Assembly: GCA_963790415.1 (NCBI GenBank)
Contig: CAWBOK010000003.1
Coordinates: forward strand, 1,131,624-1,195,623
Direction: 5' to 3'
DNA: 64,000 bases
Source of the DNA: JAJZQZ01 sp963790415
Lineage (GTDB): Bacteria; Actinomycetota; Thermoleophilia; RBG-16-64-13
Within the stretch, counting starts at the first letter, position 1, and each line of letters opens with the position of its first letter. Below the pieces are notes generated by a model. The model searched no databases. It was not told the DNA's origin and saw only the letters and a list, made by a program, of their open reading frames with translations. The position numbers and the translations under genes were made by a program. Positions 1 to 7,782 of this stretch are shown here, piece by piece.

Positions 1-3
1 CCG

Positions 4-234
4 ATGAAGCAGACCCGCAAAGGTGAAGTTGAGCCCGTCCGACACACGATCGCCCAGGTGGACCCGGACAAGGGGCAGCTGACGCCTGAACAGATGGACG
101 GCTTCTTCTCGGCGTTGGGACTGCCGAAGCCGTCGGAGCAGAGTGAAGCGCTTCGGTCGTTATTCGGTGATCGCAGGCTTTGTCGCCGCCAGTCTTGGCT
201 AGGGGGCGCGACAACACGGTCCGCAAATGATTGA
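4..234 (+). CDS. hypothetical protein, possibly the end of a longer gene
   Basis: Open frame of 76 codons from ATG to TGA at the very start of the window. It contains a segment reading LTPEQMDGFFSALGLPKPSE, but I recognise no family. No clear ribosome binding site can be judged because only three bases precede the ATG, so it may be the 3' end of a gene that begins outside the window. The stop overlaps the -35 element of the next promoter. Confidence 0.3.
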   Translation: MKQTRKGEVEPVRHTIAQVDPDKGQLTPEQMDGFFSALGLPKPSEQSEALRSLFGDRRLCRRQSWLGGATTRSAND

Positions 235-259
235 CGTCCAAACTTTGCGGGCGCATAGT
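231..259 (+). promoter_or_regulatory. sigma-70-like promoter for lipoprotein gene
   Basis: TTGACG at 231-236, a 17-base spacer, and CATAGT at 254-259. It would give a leader of about 180 bases ahead of the lipoprotein start at 448. The -35 is near consensus; the -10 is only fair. Confidence 0.5.
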
Positions 260-312
260 GGCTTCATACGAGTCTTCTACAACGTGCAGCACTGCATACG
301 GGAGGCTGTGAT

Positions 313-385
313 CCGCCGGACGTACCACTGCGGCCACCGCAGTCCGGCGGGGAGCCACTGGTGAGACCGGCCCGCGGACCGGTCT
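313..385 (+). other. two stable hairpins in the 5' leader
   Basis: Hairpin 1 spans 313-350, with arms CCGCCGGA and TCCGGCGG around an inner pair ACTGCGG/CCGCAGT. Hairpin 2 spans 364-385, AGACCGG pairing with CCGGTCT, followed by a T-rich run (TTCGTCGTTT). Hairpin 2 looks like an intrinsic terminator placed about 60 bases before the lipoprotein start. It could be a leader attenuator or simply close an upstream transcript. No known riboswitch class is recognised. Confidence 0.45.
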
Positions 386-447
386 TCGTCGTTTCTGGGG
401 ACCGACCCGCACCGGAGCCAAGGGGCCGAAGGGGAAGGGGTCGGACC

Positions 448-1176
448 ATGAAGGGTTGTAGGAGATCAGTATCACGCGCATCACTGGCTGCCGCTCTTGC
501 GCTGCTCGTGGCGCTCGCACTCGTCGCCTGCGGAGGTTCCACGAGCACGACGACCGCACCGAGTATGACCACCTCACCGAGCACGACCGCCTCACCTTCG
601 ACCTCGCTGAGCGTGACGACCCTCCCTAGCCCAGCGACGACCGGCACCAGCACCACCACCCACATCTGGTCGGCGGGGGACAGCCCAGTCGCGGCCGCCA
701 CCTTTCCCCCTCAGAAGGGTACGACGGACATCGGGGAGGCTTCCTTCGGCTGGGAGTTCAAACCCACCGTCGACATCGAGGTCACCGACCTCGGCTATTT
801 TGACGACGCCGGGGACGGACTCCTCCACCCGCACCCGGTAGGCATCTTCGATGTCGCCACCGAGGAGCTTCTGGTCGAGGCCACGGTCCAACCGCAGAGC
901 CCGCTGGACGGGTCCTACCGCTATGCCAAGATCACACCCGTGGTCCTGAAGGCAGGCGGGTCCTACCGCGTGGCCTGCTACGCAATGCCGCCCTTCGATC
1001 CTGAGGTCAACTTCCCTCAGGGGTTGGTCTGGGCTCCCGAGATCGAGTATGTGGACTTCATTGCGGAGGAGGGCGCTAAGAGTCTCGAGTACCCCGAACT
1101 GCATGAGCCGTACCTCTGGATGACCCCGAACTTCAAATTTCGCCCGGTCTCGGCCGCCTCAACCAGCACGTCGTAG
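448..1176 (+). CDS. putative secreted lipoprotein with a beta-sandwich-like domain
   Basis: 242 residues. I chose ATG 448 because it follows a GGAAGGGG ribosome site and begins a classic lipoprotein signal: basic n-region (MKGCRR), hydrophobic stretch, and lipobox LVAC near residue 28. A Thr/Ser-rich spacer (about 31-70) precedes a globular domain (about 75-235) with segments such as FGWEFKPTVDIEVTDLGYFD. That domain resembles DUF4082-type sugar-coated-surface modules; this is a weak impression, not an assignment. It is expected to be lipid-anchored outside the membrane. The frame continues without interruption after its TAG stop into a beta-propeller-like stretch (see the next entry). Confidence 0.65.
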   Translation: MKGCRRSVSRASLAAALALLVALALVACGGSTSTTTAPSMTTSPSTTASPSTSLSVTTLPSPATTGTSTTTHIWSAGDSPVAAATFPPQKGTTDIGEASFGWEFKPTVDIEVTDLGYFDDAGDGLLHPHPVGIFDVATEELLVEATVQPQSPLDGSYRYAKITPVVLKAGGSYRVACYAMPPFDPEVNFPQGLVWAPEIEYVDFIAEEGAKSLEYPELHEPYLWMTPNFKFRPVSAASTSTS

Positions 1177-1389
1177 ACAGCCGCGCTGCTCGACCCCGTC
1201 ACGGACTACACAGAGGACCATACCGTCGACGTGGCCTGGTCGCCGGACGGGCAGGCACTCGCCATGGCGGGTCTGTTCGACGCGACCAACTGGGGTACCC
1301 GCCTCATGATCGTGAACGCCCACGGCACCGGACTCTCGGCGGTGCCGGGTGTCGACGCGGCGAGGGACCCCTCCTGGCGACCGGAGTAG
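1177..1389 (+). pseudogene. PD40/TolB-like beta-propeller C-terminal remnant
   Basis: 70 codons in the same frame as the preceding lipoprotein, directly after its TAG and ending in another TAG. The translation contains VAWSPDGQALAMAG and ends SAVPGVDAARDPSWRPE, typical of a WD40-like/PD40 blade (the SPDG signature and a terminal PSWRP). It has no start codon or ribosome site of its own, so it is most likely the tail of a lost TolB-like gene. Readthrough of the TAG would instead give a fusion. Confidence 0.5.
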
Positions 1390-1606
1390 GGCTGGCATCA
1401 TCCGCCCACCTTGAGCTGAATACTCTGGTTCATTCTTCGCGAACGCCAGCCGGACGGTGCCAGGCGTCATTGAAAGCCGCGCTTGGGGCGATGCTCGCTC
1501 AGCTGCCTGACCCGGAGAACGGAGCAGCCCACGATACGTGAGTCGGCCGTTCGAATCGGCTTCTGGCGATGTCGGCTTACAGAGAATCCCCGCTTGTGGC
1601 GAGGAT

Positions 1607-1629
1607 TTCCGTTTCTGCGGAAGCTTTTT
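1607..1629 (+). terminator. intrinsic terminator-like hairpin
   Basis: TTCCG (1607-1611) pairs with CGGAA (1618-1622), followed after GC by TTTTT (1625-1629). The stem is short. It lies in the 319-base gap between the propeller remnant and the convergent lipoprotein gene; I see nothing else in that gap. Confidence 0.4.
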
Positions 1630-1708
1630 CACCTGCACTTCGAGGCGCATACCCCCGTCTGGCTGGAGATATCGCCGCGCCTGCTTCCCGCTGCCTCAGG
1701 CGTCACAG

Positions 1709-2233
1709 TCACGGCTCGATCAGCTGGCCTCCGAGCGCTTCTTGGATGTCGAATAGCCTCTGGTCGTCAGAGGCCCGGGCGAACCAGAGCTCCCCTTTGA
1801 GCGTCATTCCTTCTGCGGAGACGTTGGCCAGGGCCTTCTGAGACGATTCGAAGTACACGGAGAAGTACTTGCTGCTGACCTCCGACGGCCACGCCACGAA
1901 CACGTTGACGACGTCGTCCTTGGCGTAGGTGCACGAGACGGAGTCGGCTACATGGATCGTCTCCCCCGACACGGGAGTGGTGACCGGGCCGATTGTCGGG
2001 TTCGGAAAGTCAACGCCCGCCCGGGTAAGCGCCTCCACGAAGGCTGCGCCGCTCTCGTAGGCAACCGCCGGCCTTGCCGCCGCGTTGCGCTCATCGATGC
2101 TGGCTGCGCCGCCGCAGGCGGTGAGTAGGACCGATCCGGCCAGGGCGGCGATGATGACCCCGACGAGCAGCAGCCAGTTGGGGCGCATCCGCTGGACGAT
2201 GGCACGACTGTGGGGGCGATCCAGGTTGGGCAT
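1709..2233 (-). CDS. hypothetical lipoprotein
   Basis: 174 residues. The start at 2233 (ATG, MPNLDRPHS) is preceded by a strong GAGGGAGG site; longer in-frame starts upstream lack one. A cytoplasmic N-terminus of about 20 residues is followed by a hydrophobic segment (LLLVGVIIAALAGSVL) and lipobox LTAC, so the mature protein should be lipid-anchored. The rest (about 45-174) has no motif I recognise. It lies just downstream of, and on the same strand as, the SLH protein gene ending at 2327, about 90 bases away, so the two may be co-transcribed. Confidence 0.6.
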   Translation of the reverse strand: MPNLDRPHSRAIVQRMRPNWLLLVGVIIAALAGSVLLTACGGAASIDERNAAARPAVAYESGAAFVEALTRAGVDFPNPTIGPVTTPVSGETIHVADSVSCTYAKDDVVNVFVAWPSEVSSKYFSVYFESSQKALANVSAEGMTLKGELWFARASDDQRLFDIQEALGGQLIEP

Positions 2234-2326
2234 GGTTCCTCCCTCGTATTTGTCTCGGGTGTGCTTCAATCGGCCGAGCATGGCACGGTGTCCCGACCTT
2301 GGGCCCACTTTTTGAGCCGTCCCCTT

Positions 2327-3787
2327 TCATCGCGTCAGCACGTTCCAAAGAATCTGAGCGCACTCGCCCCGCGACGCCGTGCGCCACGGGTCCCAGCCTG
2401 GGCCAAAGTCCTGCAGTCCGTCCAGGAGGCCGTTGTGCTCGGCGATCCGCATATAGGGAGCGTGCGTTTCGCTGAAGTCCCCGAGCGACCCTGCAAACCC
2501 AGCCGGCGGGGATGACAGGACACTTGTCCCCACCGCCCGCACTATCATGGTGACCACCTGTGCCCGCGTGATCGGCACGTAGGCGCCGAATGTGCTGGCT
2601 GTAAGCCCGGTCGTGATGCCGTTGGCGAAGGCGGCGGCGATGTAGTCGTGGGGGTAAAGGTCGTCGCTCGGGTTCGCGCCAAGGTCGGTGAAGGGCGATG
2701 ACATGCCTTCGTGAACGTCCAGGTCCATGGTGCCGACGATCATCTTTGCGAACTGGGCCCGCTTCACGCTGTCGTTCGGCCCGAACAGGCCGCTCTCGTA
2801 GCCGCTGATAATGTCCCGATCGTACATTCCCTCGATGGCGACGCGGTATGGGTGGCCCGCATCCACGTCTGGAAAGACGGGGCCGTCCGGCGGAGGTGGC
2901 GGCGGGTCGCTTCCGTCCGGCAGCGCCGCGGATCCGGTCACCTCTACCGTGTAGGGGAAGTTGCTGATCACCGAGGACGCGGATACCATCAGGTGATAGA
3001 TGCCGGTAGCCGTGGGTGTGTAGGTGAGCACGCCGACCGTGTCGGTATTCCCGTTGTAAGCGCTGTGGGCAGACTCATAGCTGACAGCGCTGTGGTAGGT
3101 GGAGTAGGAGGCGATGGAGGTGGAGTCGGGAGTCAGGAGGGCCACAACGGCGCCGCCCCACGTGTCGTCGGAATGCGCGGGGATGAGACGGAACTGCACC
3201 TGCTGCCCAGCGAACAGCTTCACTCGGTAGAGGTCGTACCGGTCCACGAGGGTGTCCACGACGCCGGTGATCGAGCCGAGCCCCAGCGGGACACCGGGGA
3301 TGTCGTCGGCATCCGGAGTGGTGATTGGCGCGCGCGCGGTCGGCCCCCCTTCCAGCTCGTAGCTCAGGTTCCCTTGCGTGCCCTCCATGGCCAGGAAGTA
3401 GGTGCCGGCGCGCGCAGCGACGTACGCGAACTCGGCCCGCGTATAGAGCGTGGTATAGGAACTCATGCCGTAGTTCGTCAGCACGTACGTGGTCGGCGCC
3501 GCAAGCGCAGCTCCTACAGACGGTGCCGAGGGAACGAGCAATCTGAGATTGCCCTTGGCCTCGGTGCCCGTTTTCGTGGTGCACTTGACGTGGATCTCCT
3601 GGCCTGCCCCAACCACGATGGAGAAGACGTCGTGGGAGTCGGAACCGGGATTGACACTGTCCGAGACTACTGAACCCCCGAGCGGGACACCTGGGATGTC
3701 GACGTCGGCGGCTCCGAGAGCGGGGGCGGCCGGAAACAGAAGCGCCAAGGATAGGACGATAGCCGCCGGAAACACAAGACGCCTCAT
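2327..3787 (-). CDS. S-layer homology protein with prepeptidase-like domains
   Basis: 486 residues. The start at 3787 is an ATG behind GGGAGGTGGAG. A signal peptide (MRRLVFPAAIVLSLALLFPA, cut near ALG-A) is followed by two similar beta modules that each begin with IPGVPLG (about 30-165 and 170-290). They look like bacterial prepeptidase C-terminal (PPC) domains. A proline linker (DPPPPPPDGP, about 300) then leads to three SLH repeats (about 312-486; FPDVDAGHPYRVAIEGMYD, then RAQFAKMI). SLH domains bind pyruvylated or related wall polymers, so this is a non-covalently anchored surface protein. I see no catalytic domain. Confidence 0.75.
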   Translation of the reverse strand: MRRLVFPAAIVLSLALLFPAAPALGAADVDIPGVPLGGSVVSDSVNPGSDSHDVFSIVVGAGQEIHVKCTTKTGTEAKGNLRLLVPSAPSVGAALAAPTTYVLTNYGMSSYTTLYTRAEFAYVAARAGTYFLAMEGTQGNLSYELEGGPTARAPITTPDADDIPGVPLGLGSITGVVDTLVDRYDLYRVKLFAGQQVQFRLIPAHSDDTWGGAVVALLTPDSTSIASYSTYHSAVSYESAHSAYNGNTDTVGVLTYTPTATGIYHLMVSASSVISNFPYTVEVTGSAALPDGSDPPPPPPDGPVFPDVDAGHPYRVAIEGMYDRDIISGYESGLFGPNDSVKRAQFAKMIVGTMDLDVHEGMSSPFTDLGANPSDDLYPHDYIAAAFANGITTGLTASTFGAYVPITRAQVVTMIVRAVGTSVLSSPPAGFAGSLGDFSETHAPYMRIAEHNGLLDGLQDFGPGWDPWRTASRGECAQILWNVLTR

Positions 3788-3849
3788 CTCTCCACCTCCC
3801 ACGAGAGGGCGCGGCACGGACGGCGACAGTTACCCTCCCTAACGATCAC

Positions 3850-3877
3850 TGTATATTCATATAGGCCAGTAGCGCAA
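3850..3877 (-). promoter_or_regulatory. minus-strand promoter of the SLH-PPC gene
   Basis: Read on the minus strand: TTGCGC (3877-3872), a 16-base spacer, then TATACA (3855-3850), about 60 bases before the start codon at 3787. Its -35 lies inside the palindrome at 3873-3889. Confidence 0.5.
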
Positions 3878-3889
3878 GCGGCGCTTGCG
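3873..3889. promoter_or_regulatory. palindromic operator candidate
   Basis: Perfect inverted repeat CGCAAGC-GGC-GCTTGCG overlapping the -35 box of the minus-strand SLH promoter. The geometry fits a dimeric repressor site, but no regulator is encoded nearby. Confidence 0.4.
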
Positions 3890-3969
3890 TCGGGGGTTGG
3901 CTGGTCGCGGGGTCGGTCCCGGTACATCGTTGACTCCTACCCACATCAAAGCAGCGCAGGGGGAAGGCC

Positions 3970-4272
3970 ATGGGATTCCTTGACGACGTTCGTGGCAACG
4001 CATCGGCGGTGGATGCCGAGAGCGCCAATCAGGACTACGCGCAGCTCCTGGGGGAAGGGGAGACAGCGGTCGTCGTGGTTGGGGGCTCCACCAGCGGAGT
4101 CACCGTCGTGTGGTGGTCGTTCCACTACATCCGGTCAGTTGTGGCCTGGGCCGCGCGCGACTGCGTGGGCGACCAGGATGCCCGGCGCGGTTCTGTGCGA
4201 GGATGGACAGGCGCCCTGGAGGGTGTCAGAAGGCTTTTGCCTGTCCGTGGGTGCCAAGCGGCCTCGGCTTGA
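3970..4272 (+). pseudogene. N-terminal remnant of a bacterial PH-domain (bPH) protein
   Basis: The ATG at 3970 follows GGGGGAAGG. The first ~35 residues (MGFLDDVRGNASAVDAE, then YAQLLGEGE) match the distinctive opening of small PF08000-type PH-domain proteins, which usually start MGxLDGLxGNASEVD and run to about 125 residues. After that the sequence drifts into low-complexity, non-family text and stops at 4272. I read it as a decayed gene. The rest of the gap to 4357 holds only the promoter of the next gene. Confidence 0.45.
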
Positions 4273-4297
4273 CTTCGCCGCGGCAACCCCCTAAGGT
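4269..4297 (+). promoter_or_regulatory. promoter of SLH/IPT protein 1
   Basis: TTGACT (4269-4274), a 17-base spacer, TAAGGT (4292-4297). The same hexamers and spacing recur before the paralogue at 7667-7695, and that conservation supports function. The leader is about 55 bases long. Confidence 0.7.
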
Positions 4298-4356
4298 CAG
4301 CGATACCTCGCGGTCATCTCTACCGCGAATGAGCCAAAGACCTAGGGAGGCATCCG

Positions 4357-7300
4357 ATGAATCGTTCGCATACACGGAGAATCCGAGTGTCGAGGGCGGT
4401 GCGAACGCCCATGTGCGTGGCGGTCCTGGCCGTCGCCTTCTTGTTGGCCCTATCCGGTGTGGCCTTCGCCGACGTCTGGACCGACATCTCCGACGCCACC
4501 TGGCAGGACGTCTACCACGTGAGCGCGGCGGACGCGTCCACGGTCGCCGAGGGCTTCCCGGACGGCACCTTCCGGCCGTACCAGGCGGTCACGAGGGGGC
4601 AGTTCGCCAAGATGGTCACCGACGGCCTCGACATACCTCTCTACGATCCGGCCGTCCCCAGCTTCAAGGATGTCCCCACTGACCACATCTTCTACGAGTA
4701 CATCGAGGGCGCGGTCGCCGACGGTGTCATCTCCGGGTATCCGGATGATACCTACCGGCCGAACAACAACATCATGCGCCAGCAGGCGAACTCCATTCTG
4801 GGCAAATGGCTGTCCCAGCAGGAGATAGGATTCATCGGCGGCATCCAAGGTGCCGACGGCTTCTACGACTCTCTTACGGCCTGGTTCGCGGCTGAGGGCG
4901 ACGAGGTGTTGAGCGCGTTCGACGACCGCCTACAGATCGCCCCCGTGCATCGCCCGGGGACCGCCTATCTGGTCATGCGGGGCGTGGTCCTCGGGTCGTC
5001 TTCGGGCGCAACCACCTCCCTCGATCCTCTCGCTGAGCTGTCCCGGGCGCAGGCCGTCACCATGATCCTGCGGACCAGAGACGTGGTTTTTGAAGCCGAT
5101 CTTCCATCCGTCACCCATATCGACCCGGCCGCGGGAGCTGCCGCGGGCGGCACCTCGGTAGTCATCACCGGCACCGGTTTCGGCGGCCTGTCCGGCGCCG
5201 CCGCCGTCAAGTTCGGCCCCGTCGACGCCACCAGCTACGTGGTGGACTCCCTCACCCAGATCACCGCCGTGGCTCCGGCGGGCACGGCGGGGAGCACGGT
5301 GGACGTCACCGTGACGACCCCGGCCGGCATCAGCGCCGCGAGCGCAGCCTCCAAGTACAGCTATGGTGCTCCCACGGTGACCCTGCTCACCCCGGTGGCG
5401 GGCGTCGCCGAGGGTGGGAACAGCGTGGTCATCACCGGCACAGGTTTCACCGGCGTGATCGGCGCCGCCGCCGTCAAGTTCGGCACCGTCAATGCCACCA
5501 GCTACGTGGTCGACTCCGCGACTCAGATAACCGCAGTGGCTCCGGCCGGCACGGCGGACACCGTTGTGGACGTCACCGTGACGACACCCGCCGGTACAAG
5601 TGCGACAGCGGGCAGCGGTGACGACTACACGTACGGGGTTCCCACGGTCACGGCGCTCAGCCCGACTGCGGGGACGACGGCGGGCGGCACCCCGGTCACC
5701 ATCACCGGGACGAACTTCGTGGCTGGAGCCACCGTCGCCTTTGGCGCCGGCAATCCGGCGACCGGCGTTGCGGTGGTGAACGCGACCACGATCACCTGCC
5801 TGTCCCCGGTGCACTCCGCTGGCGTGGTCGACGTCATGGTCACCACCCCGGCGGGCACGAGTTCGACGGCGGGCGCAGGTAACGACTACACCTACCTGCT
5901 GGACACGGCGGATGTGGCGCTCGCGCTCACGACTCCGGCCCCGGGTGGCGGCAACAGCATCACGGGCGGTGGTGCGATCAGAACGGTGGCAGTCGATGTG
6001 GTCAACACCACAGCCTCAGTCGTTCTGACCGGAACGAAGCTGTCCGGTCAGGCAGTGGTGATCGCTGGAACGAATGCCGCGGATGTCATCACAACCGGAA
6101 CGGGTACGGCACCGATATACACGGTCAACACCGCCTCTGTCGCGGCGGCCGGCGGTAGCAAGGTGTTCACGCTGACCGTCAGCGAAGCAGGCAGGGGAGA
6201 TATCGTATACACGGTGACCGTTACCGTGGCAGCTCCATACACGGCTGACGTAGCTCTCGTTCTCACGACTCCGGCCCCTGGTGGCGGCAACAGCATCACG
6301 GGTGGCGGAGCGGTGAGAACCGTGGCTGTCGACGTCGTCAACGCCACGACCTCGGTCGTGTTGACCGGAACCAAGTTGGCCGCTCAAACCGTAGCGATCG
6401 GTGGGACGAATGCGGCGAACGTGACCGCGGGCGGGACGGCTGTCGCACCGACCTACACGGTCGACACGTCCTCCGTCTCTACAGGGGGCAGTAAGGTGTT
6501 CACGCTCACCGTCAGCGAGGCCGCCAAGGCCGACATCGTCTACACGGTGACCGTGACCGTGGGGGGGCCGACGGCTGATGTGGCTCTGGCACTCACGACT
6601 CCGGCCCCCGGCGGCGGCAACACCATCACCGGCGGCGGAGCGGTCAGGACGGTGGCGGTCGGCGTCGTCAACACCACGGCCTCCGTCGTGCTGACCGGAA
6701 CCAAGCTGGCCTCTCAGACGGTGGTGGTCGGGGGGGCGAATGCCGCGAATGTGACCCCAGGCGGATCGGCCACCGCACCGACCTACACGGTCGACACATC
6801 CTCCGTCTCTGCAGCCGGGGGCAGCAGGGTGTTCACGCTCACCGTGAGTGAGACGGGCAAGGCCGACATCGTCTACACGGTGACCGTCACCGTGTCAGCC
6901 CCCTACACGGCGGACATAGCTCTGGCGCTCACGATTCCGGCCGCCGGTGGCGGCAACAGCATCACGGGCGGCGGAGCGGTCAGGACTGTGGCGGTGGGGG
7001 TTGTCAACACCACGGCCTCGGTCGTGCTGACCGGAACCAAACTGGCCGCTCAGACCGTGGTGATCGGCGGGACGAACGCTGCGAATGTGACCGCGGGCGG
7101 GACGCCTACCGCACCGACCTACTCGGTCGACACGTCGTCCGTTTCCGCGGCCGGGGGCAGCAAGGCGTTCACGCTCACCGTGAATGAAGCCGGCAAGGCC
7201 GACATCGTCTATACGGTGACCGTCACCGTGGCGATCCCGGACACGGCGAACATAGCACTTGCTCTGACCACTCCGGCGCCCGGTGTCGGCAATACCATCA

Positions 7301-7578
7301 CCGGCGGCGGGGCGGTCAGGACGGTGACCGTAAGCGTCGTCAACTTGACGGCCTCGGTCGTGCTGACCGGAACCAAGTTGTCCGGCCAGGCAGTGGTGGT
7401 CGGCGGGACACACGCCTTGGATGTCGTAGCGACCGGAACAGGTGTGGCACCGATCTACACGGTCAATACCTCCTCCGTTTCGGCGGTCGGTGGCAGCAAG
7501 GTGTTCACGCTCACCGTCAGCGAGACGGGCAAGGCCGACATCGTTTACACGGTGACCGTCACGGTGGCAGGGCCGTAG
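4357..7578 (+). CDS. SLH-anchored surface protein with IPT domains and five tandem repeats
   Basis: 1073 residues. The ATG at 4357 follows GGGAGG. A long signal peptide (about 1-38, ending GVAFA) is followed by three SLH domains (about 39-245; GFPDGTFRPY, RGQFAKMVTDG). Three IPT/TIG immunoglobulin-like domains follow (about 250-510; each with GGTSVVITGTGF-like text), then five near-identical ~111-residue beta repeats (about 516-1073), each running from ADVALALTTPAPGGGN to DIVYTVTVTV. Non-covalent wall anchoring through SLH and an adhesin- or stalk-like exposed arm are the likely roles; no enzyme motif is visible. It is paralogous to the next gene through the SLH part and the first IPT domain. 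Confidence 0.8.
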   Translation: MNRSHTRRIRVSRAVRTPMCVAVLAVAFLLALSGVAFADVWTDISDATWQDVYHVSAADASTVAEGFPDGTFRPYQAVTRGQFAKMVTDGLDIPLYDPAVPSFKDVPTDHIFYEYIEGAVADGVISGYPDDTYRPNNNIMRQQANSILGKWLSQQEIGFIGGIQGADGFYDSLTAWFAAEGDEVLSAFDDRLQIAPVHRPGTAYLVMRGVVLGSSSGATTSLDPLAELSRAQAVTMILRTRDVVFEADLPSVTHIDPAAGAAAGGTSVVITGTGFGGLSGAAAVKFGPVDATSYVVDSLTQITAVAPAGTAGSTVDVTVTTPAGISAASAASKYSYGAPTVTLLTPVAGVAEGGNSVVITGTGFTGVIGAAAVKFGTVNATSYVVDSATQITAVAPAGTADTVVDVTVTTPAGTSATAGSGDDYTYGVPTVTALSPTAGTTAGGTPVTITGTNFVAGATVAFGAGNPATGVAVVNATTITCLSPVHSAGVVDVMVTTPAGTSSTAGAGNDYTYLLDTADVALALTTPAPGGGNSITGGGAIRTVAVDVVNTTASVVLTGTKLSGQAVVIAGTNAADVITTGTGTAPIYTVNTASVAAAGGSKVFTLTVSEAGRGDIVYTVTVTVAAPYTADVALVLTTPAPGGGNSITGGGAVRTVAVDVVNATTSVVLTGTKLAAQTVAIGGTNAANVTAGGTAVAPTYTVDTSSVSTGGSKVFTLTVSEAAKADIVYTVTVTVGGPTADVALALTTPAPGGGNTITGGGAVRTVAVGVVNTTASVVLTGTKLASQTVVVGGANAANVTPGGSATAPTYTVDTSSVSAAGGSRVFTLTVSETGKADIVYTVTVTVSAPYTADIALALTIPAAGGGNSITGGGAVRTVAVGVVNTTASVVLTGTKLAAQTVVIGGTNAANVTAGGTPTAPTYSVDTSSVSAAGGSKAFTLTVNEAGKADIVYTVTVTVAIPDTANIALALTTPAPGVGNTITGGGAVRTVTVSVVNLTASVVLTGTKLSGQAVVVGGTHALDVVATGTGVAPIYTVNTSSVSAVGGSKVFTLTVSETGKADIVYTVTVTVAGP
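5902..7575 (+). repeat. five in-frame tandem repeats, ~336 bp each
   Basis: Units begin near 5902, 6238, 6568, 6904 and 7240 (periods 336, 330, 336, 336 bases). They encode the C-terminal arm of the SLH/IPT protein. Units are clearly alike at DNA level yet individually diverged, indicating unequal recombination followed by drift. Collapse or expansion in an assembly is possible here. Confidence 0.85.
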
Positions 7579-7602
7579 TTCCGGCGGGCAGGAAGCAGCT
7601 GA

Positions 7603-7633
7603 GACCGAGGGCCCCATCCGGGGCCCTCGGTCC
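7603..7633 (+). terminator. strong hairpin terminator after SLH/IPT protein 1
   Basis: A 13-bp perfect stem, GACCGAGGGCCCC (7603-7615) with GGGGCCCTCGGTC (7621-7633) and a 5-base loop, 25 bases past the stop codon. No long T run follows. Confidence 0.7.
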
Positions 7634-7666
7634 ATTGGGCTCCTTTGTCTTGGGACCCGCCCGCCT

Positions 7667-7695
7667 TGACTTCACCTTGCCAACACCATAAGGTC
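7667..7695 (+). promoter_or_regulatory. promoter of SLH/IPT protein 2
   Basis: TTGACT (7667-7672), a 17-base spacer, TAAGGT (7690-7695). It is a copy of the promoter at 4269-4297 and lies about 90 bases before the start codon. Confidence 0.7.
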
Positions 7696-7782
7696 AGTAC
7701 TAACAGCGCACTACTGCGCCGCGGTTCGTAGACGCAGAGGGTGGCGCAACGGGAGTGACACAGAGACTCAGGGAGGCATCCG

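Noticed and set aside
1535..1580. tRNA-like GTTCGAATC motif
   Set aside because: Only a T-arm-like stem can be drawn; no matching acceptor, D or anticodon arm upstream.
5902..7575. Regular repeats that might suggest a CRISPR array
   Set aside because: Units are ~336 bp, in frame and encode similar protein; there are no short repeats with unique spacers and no cas genes.
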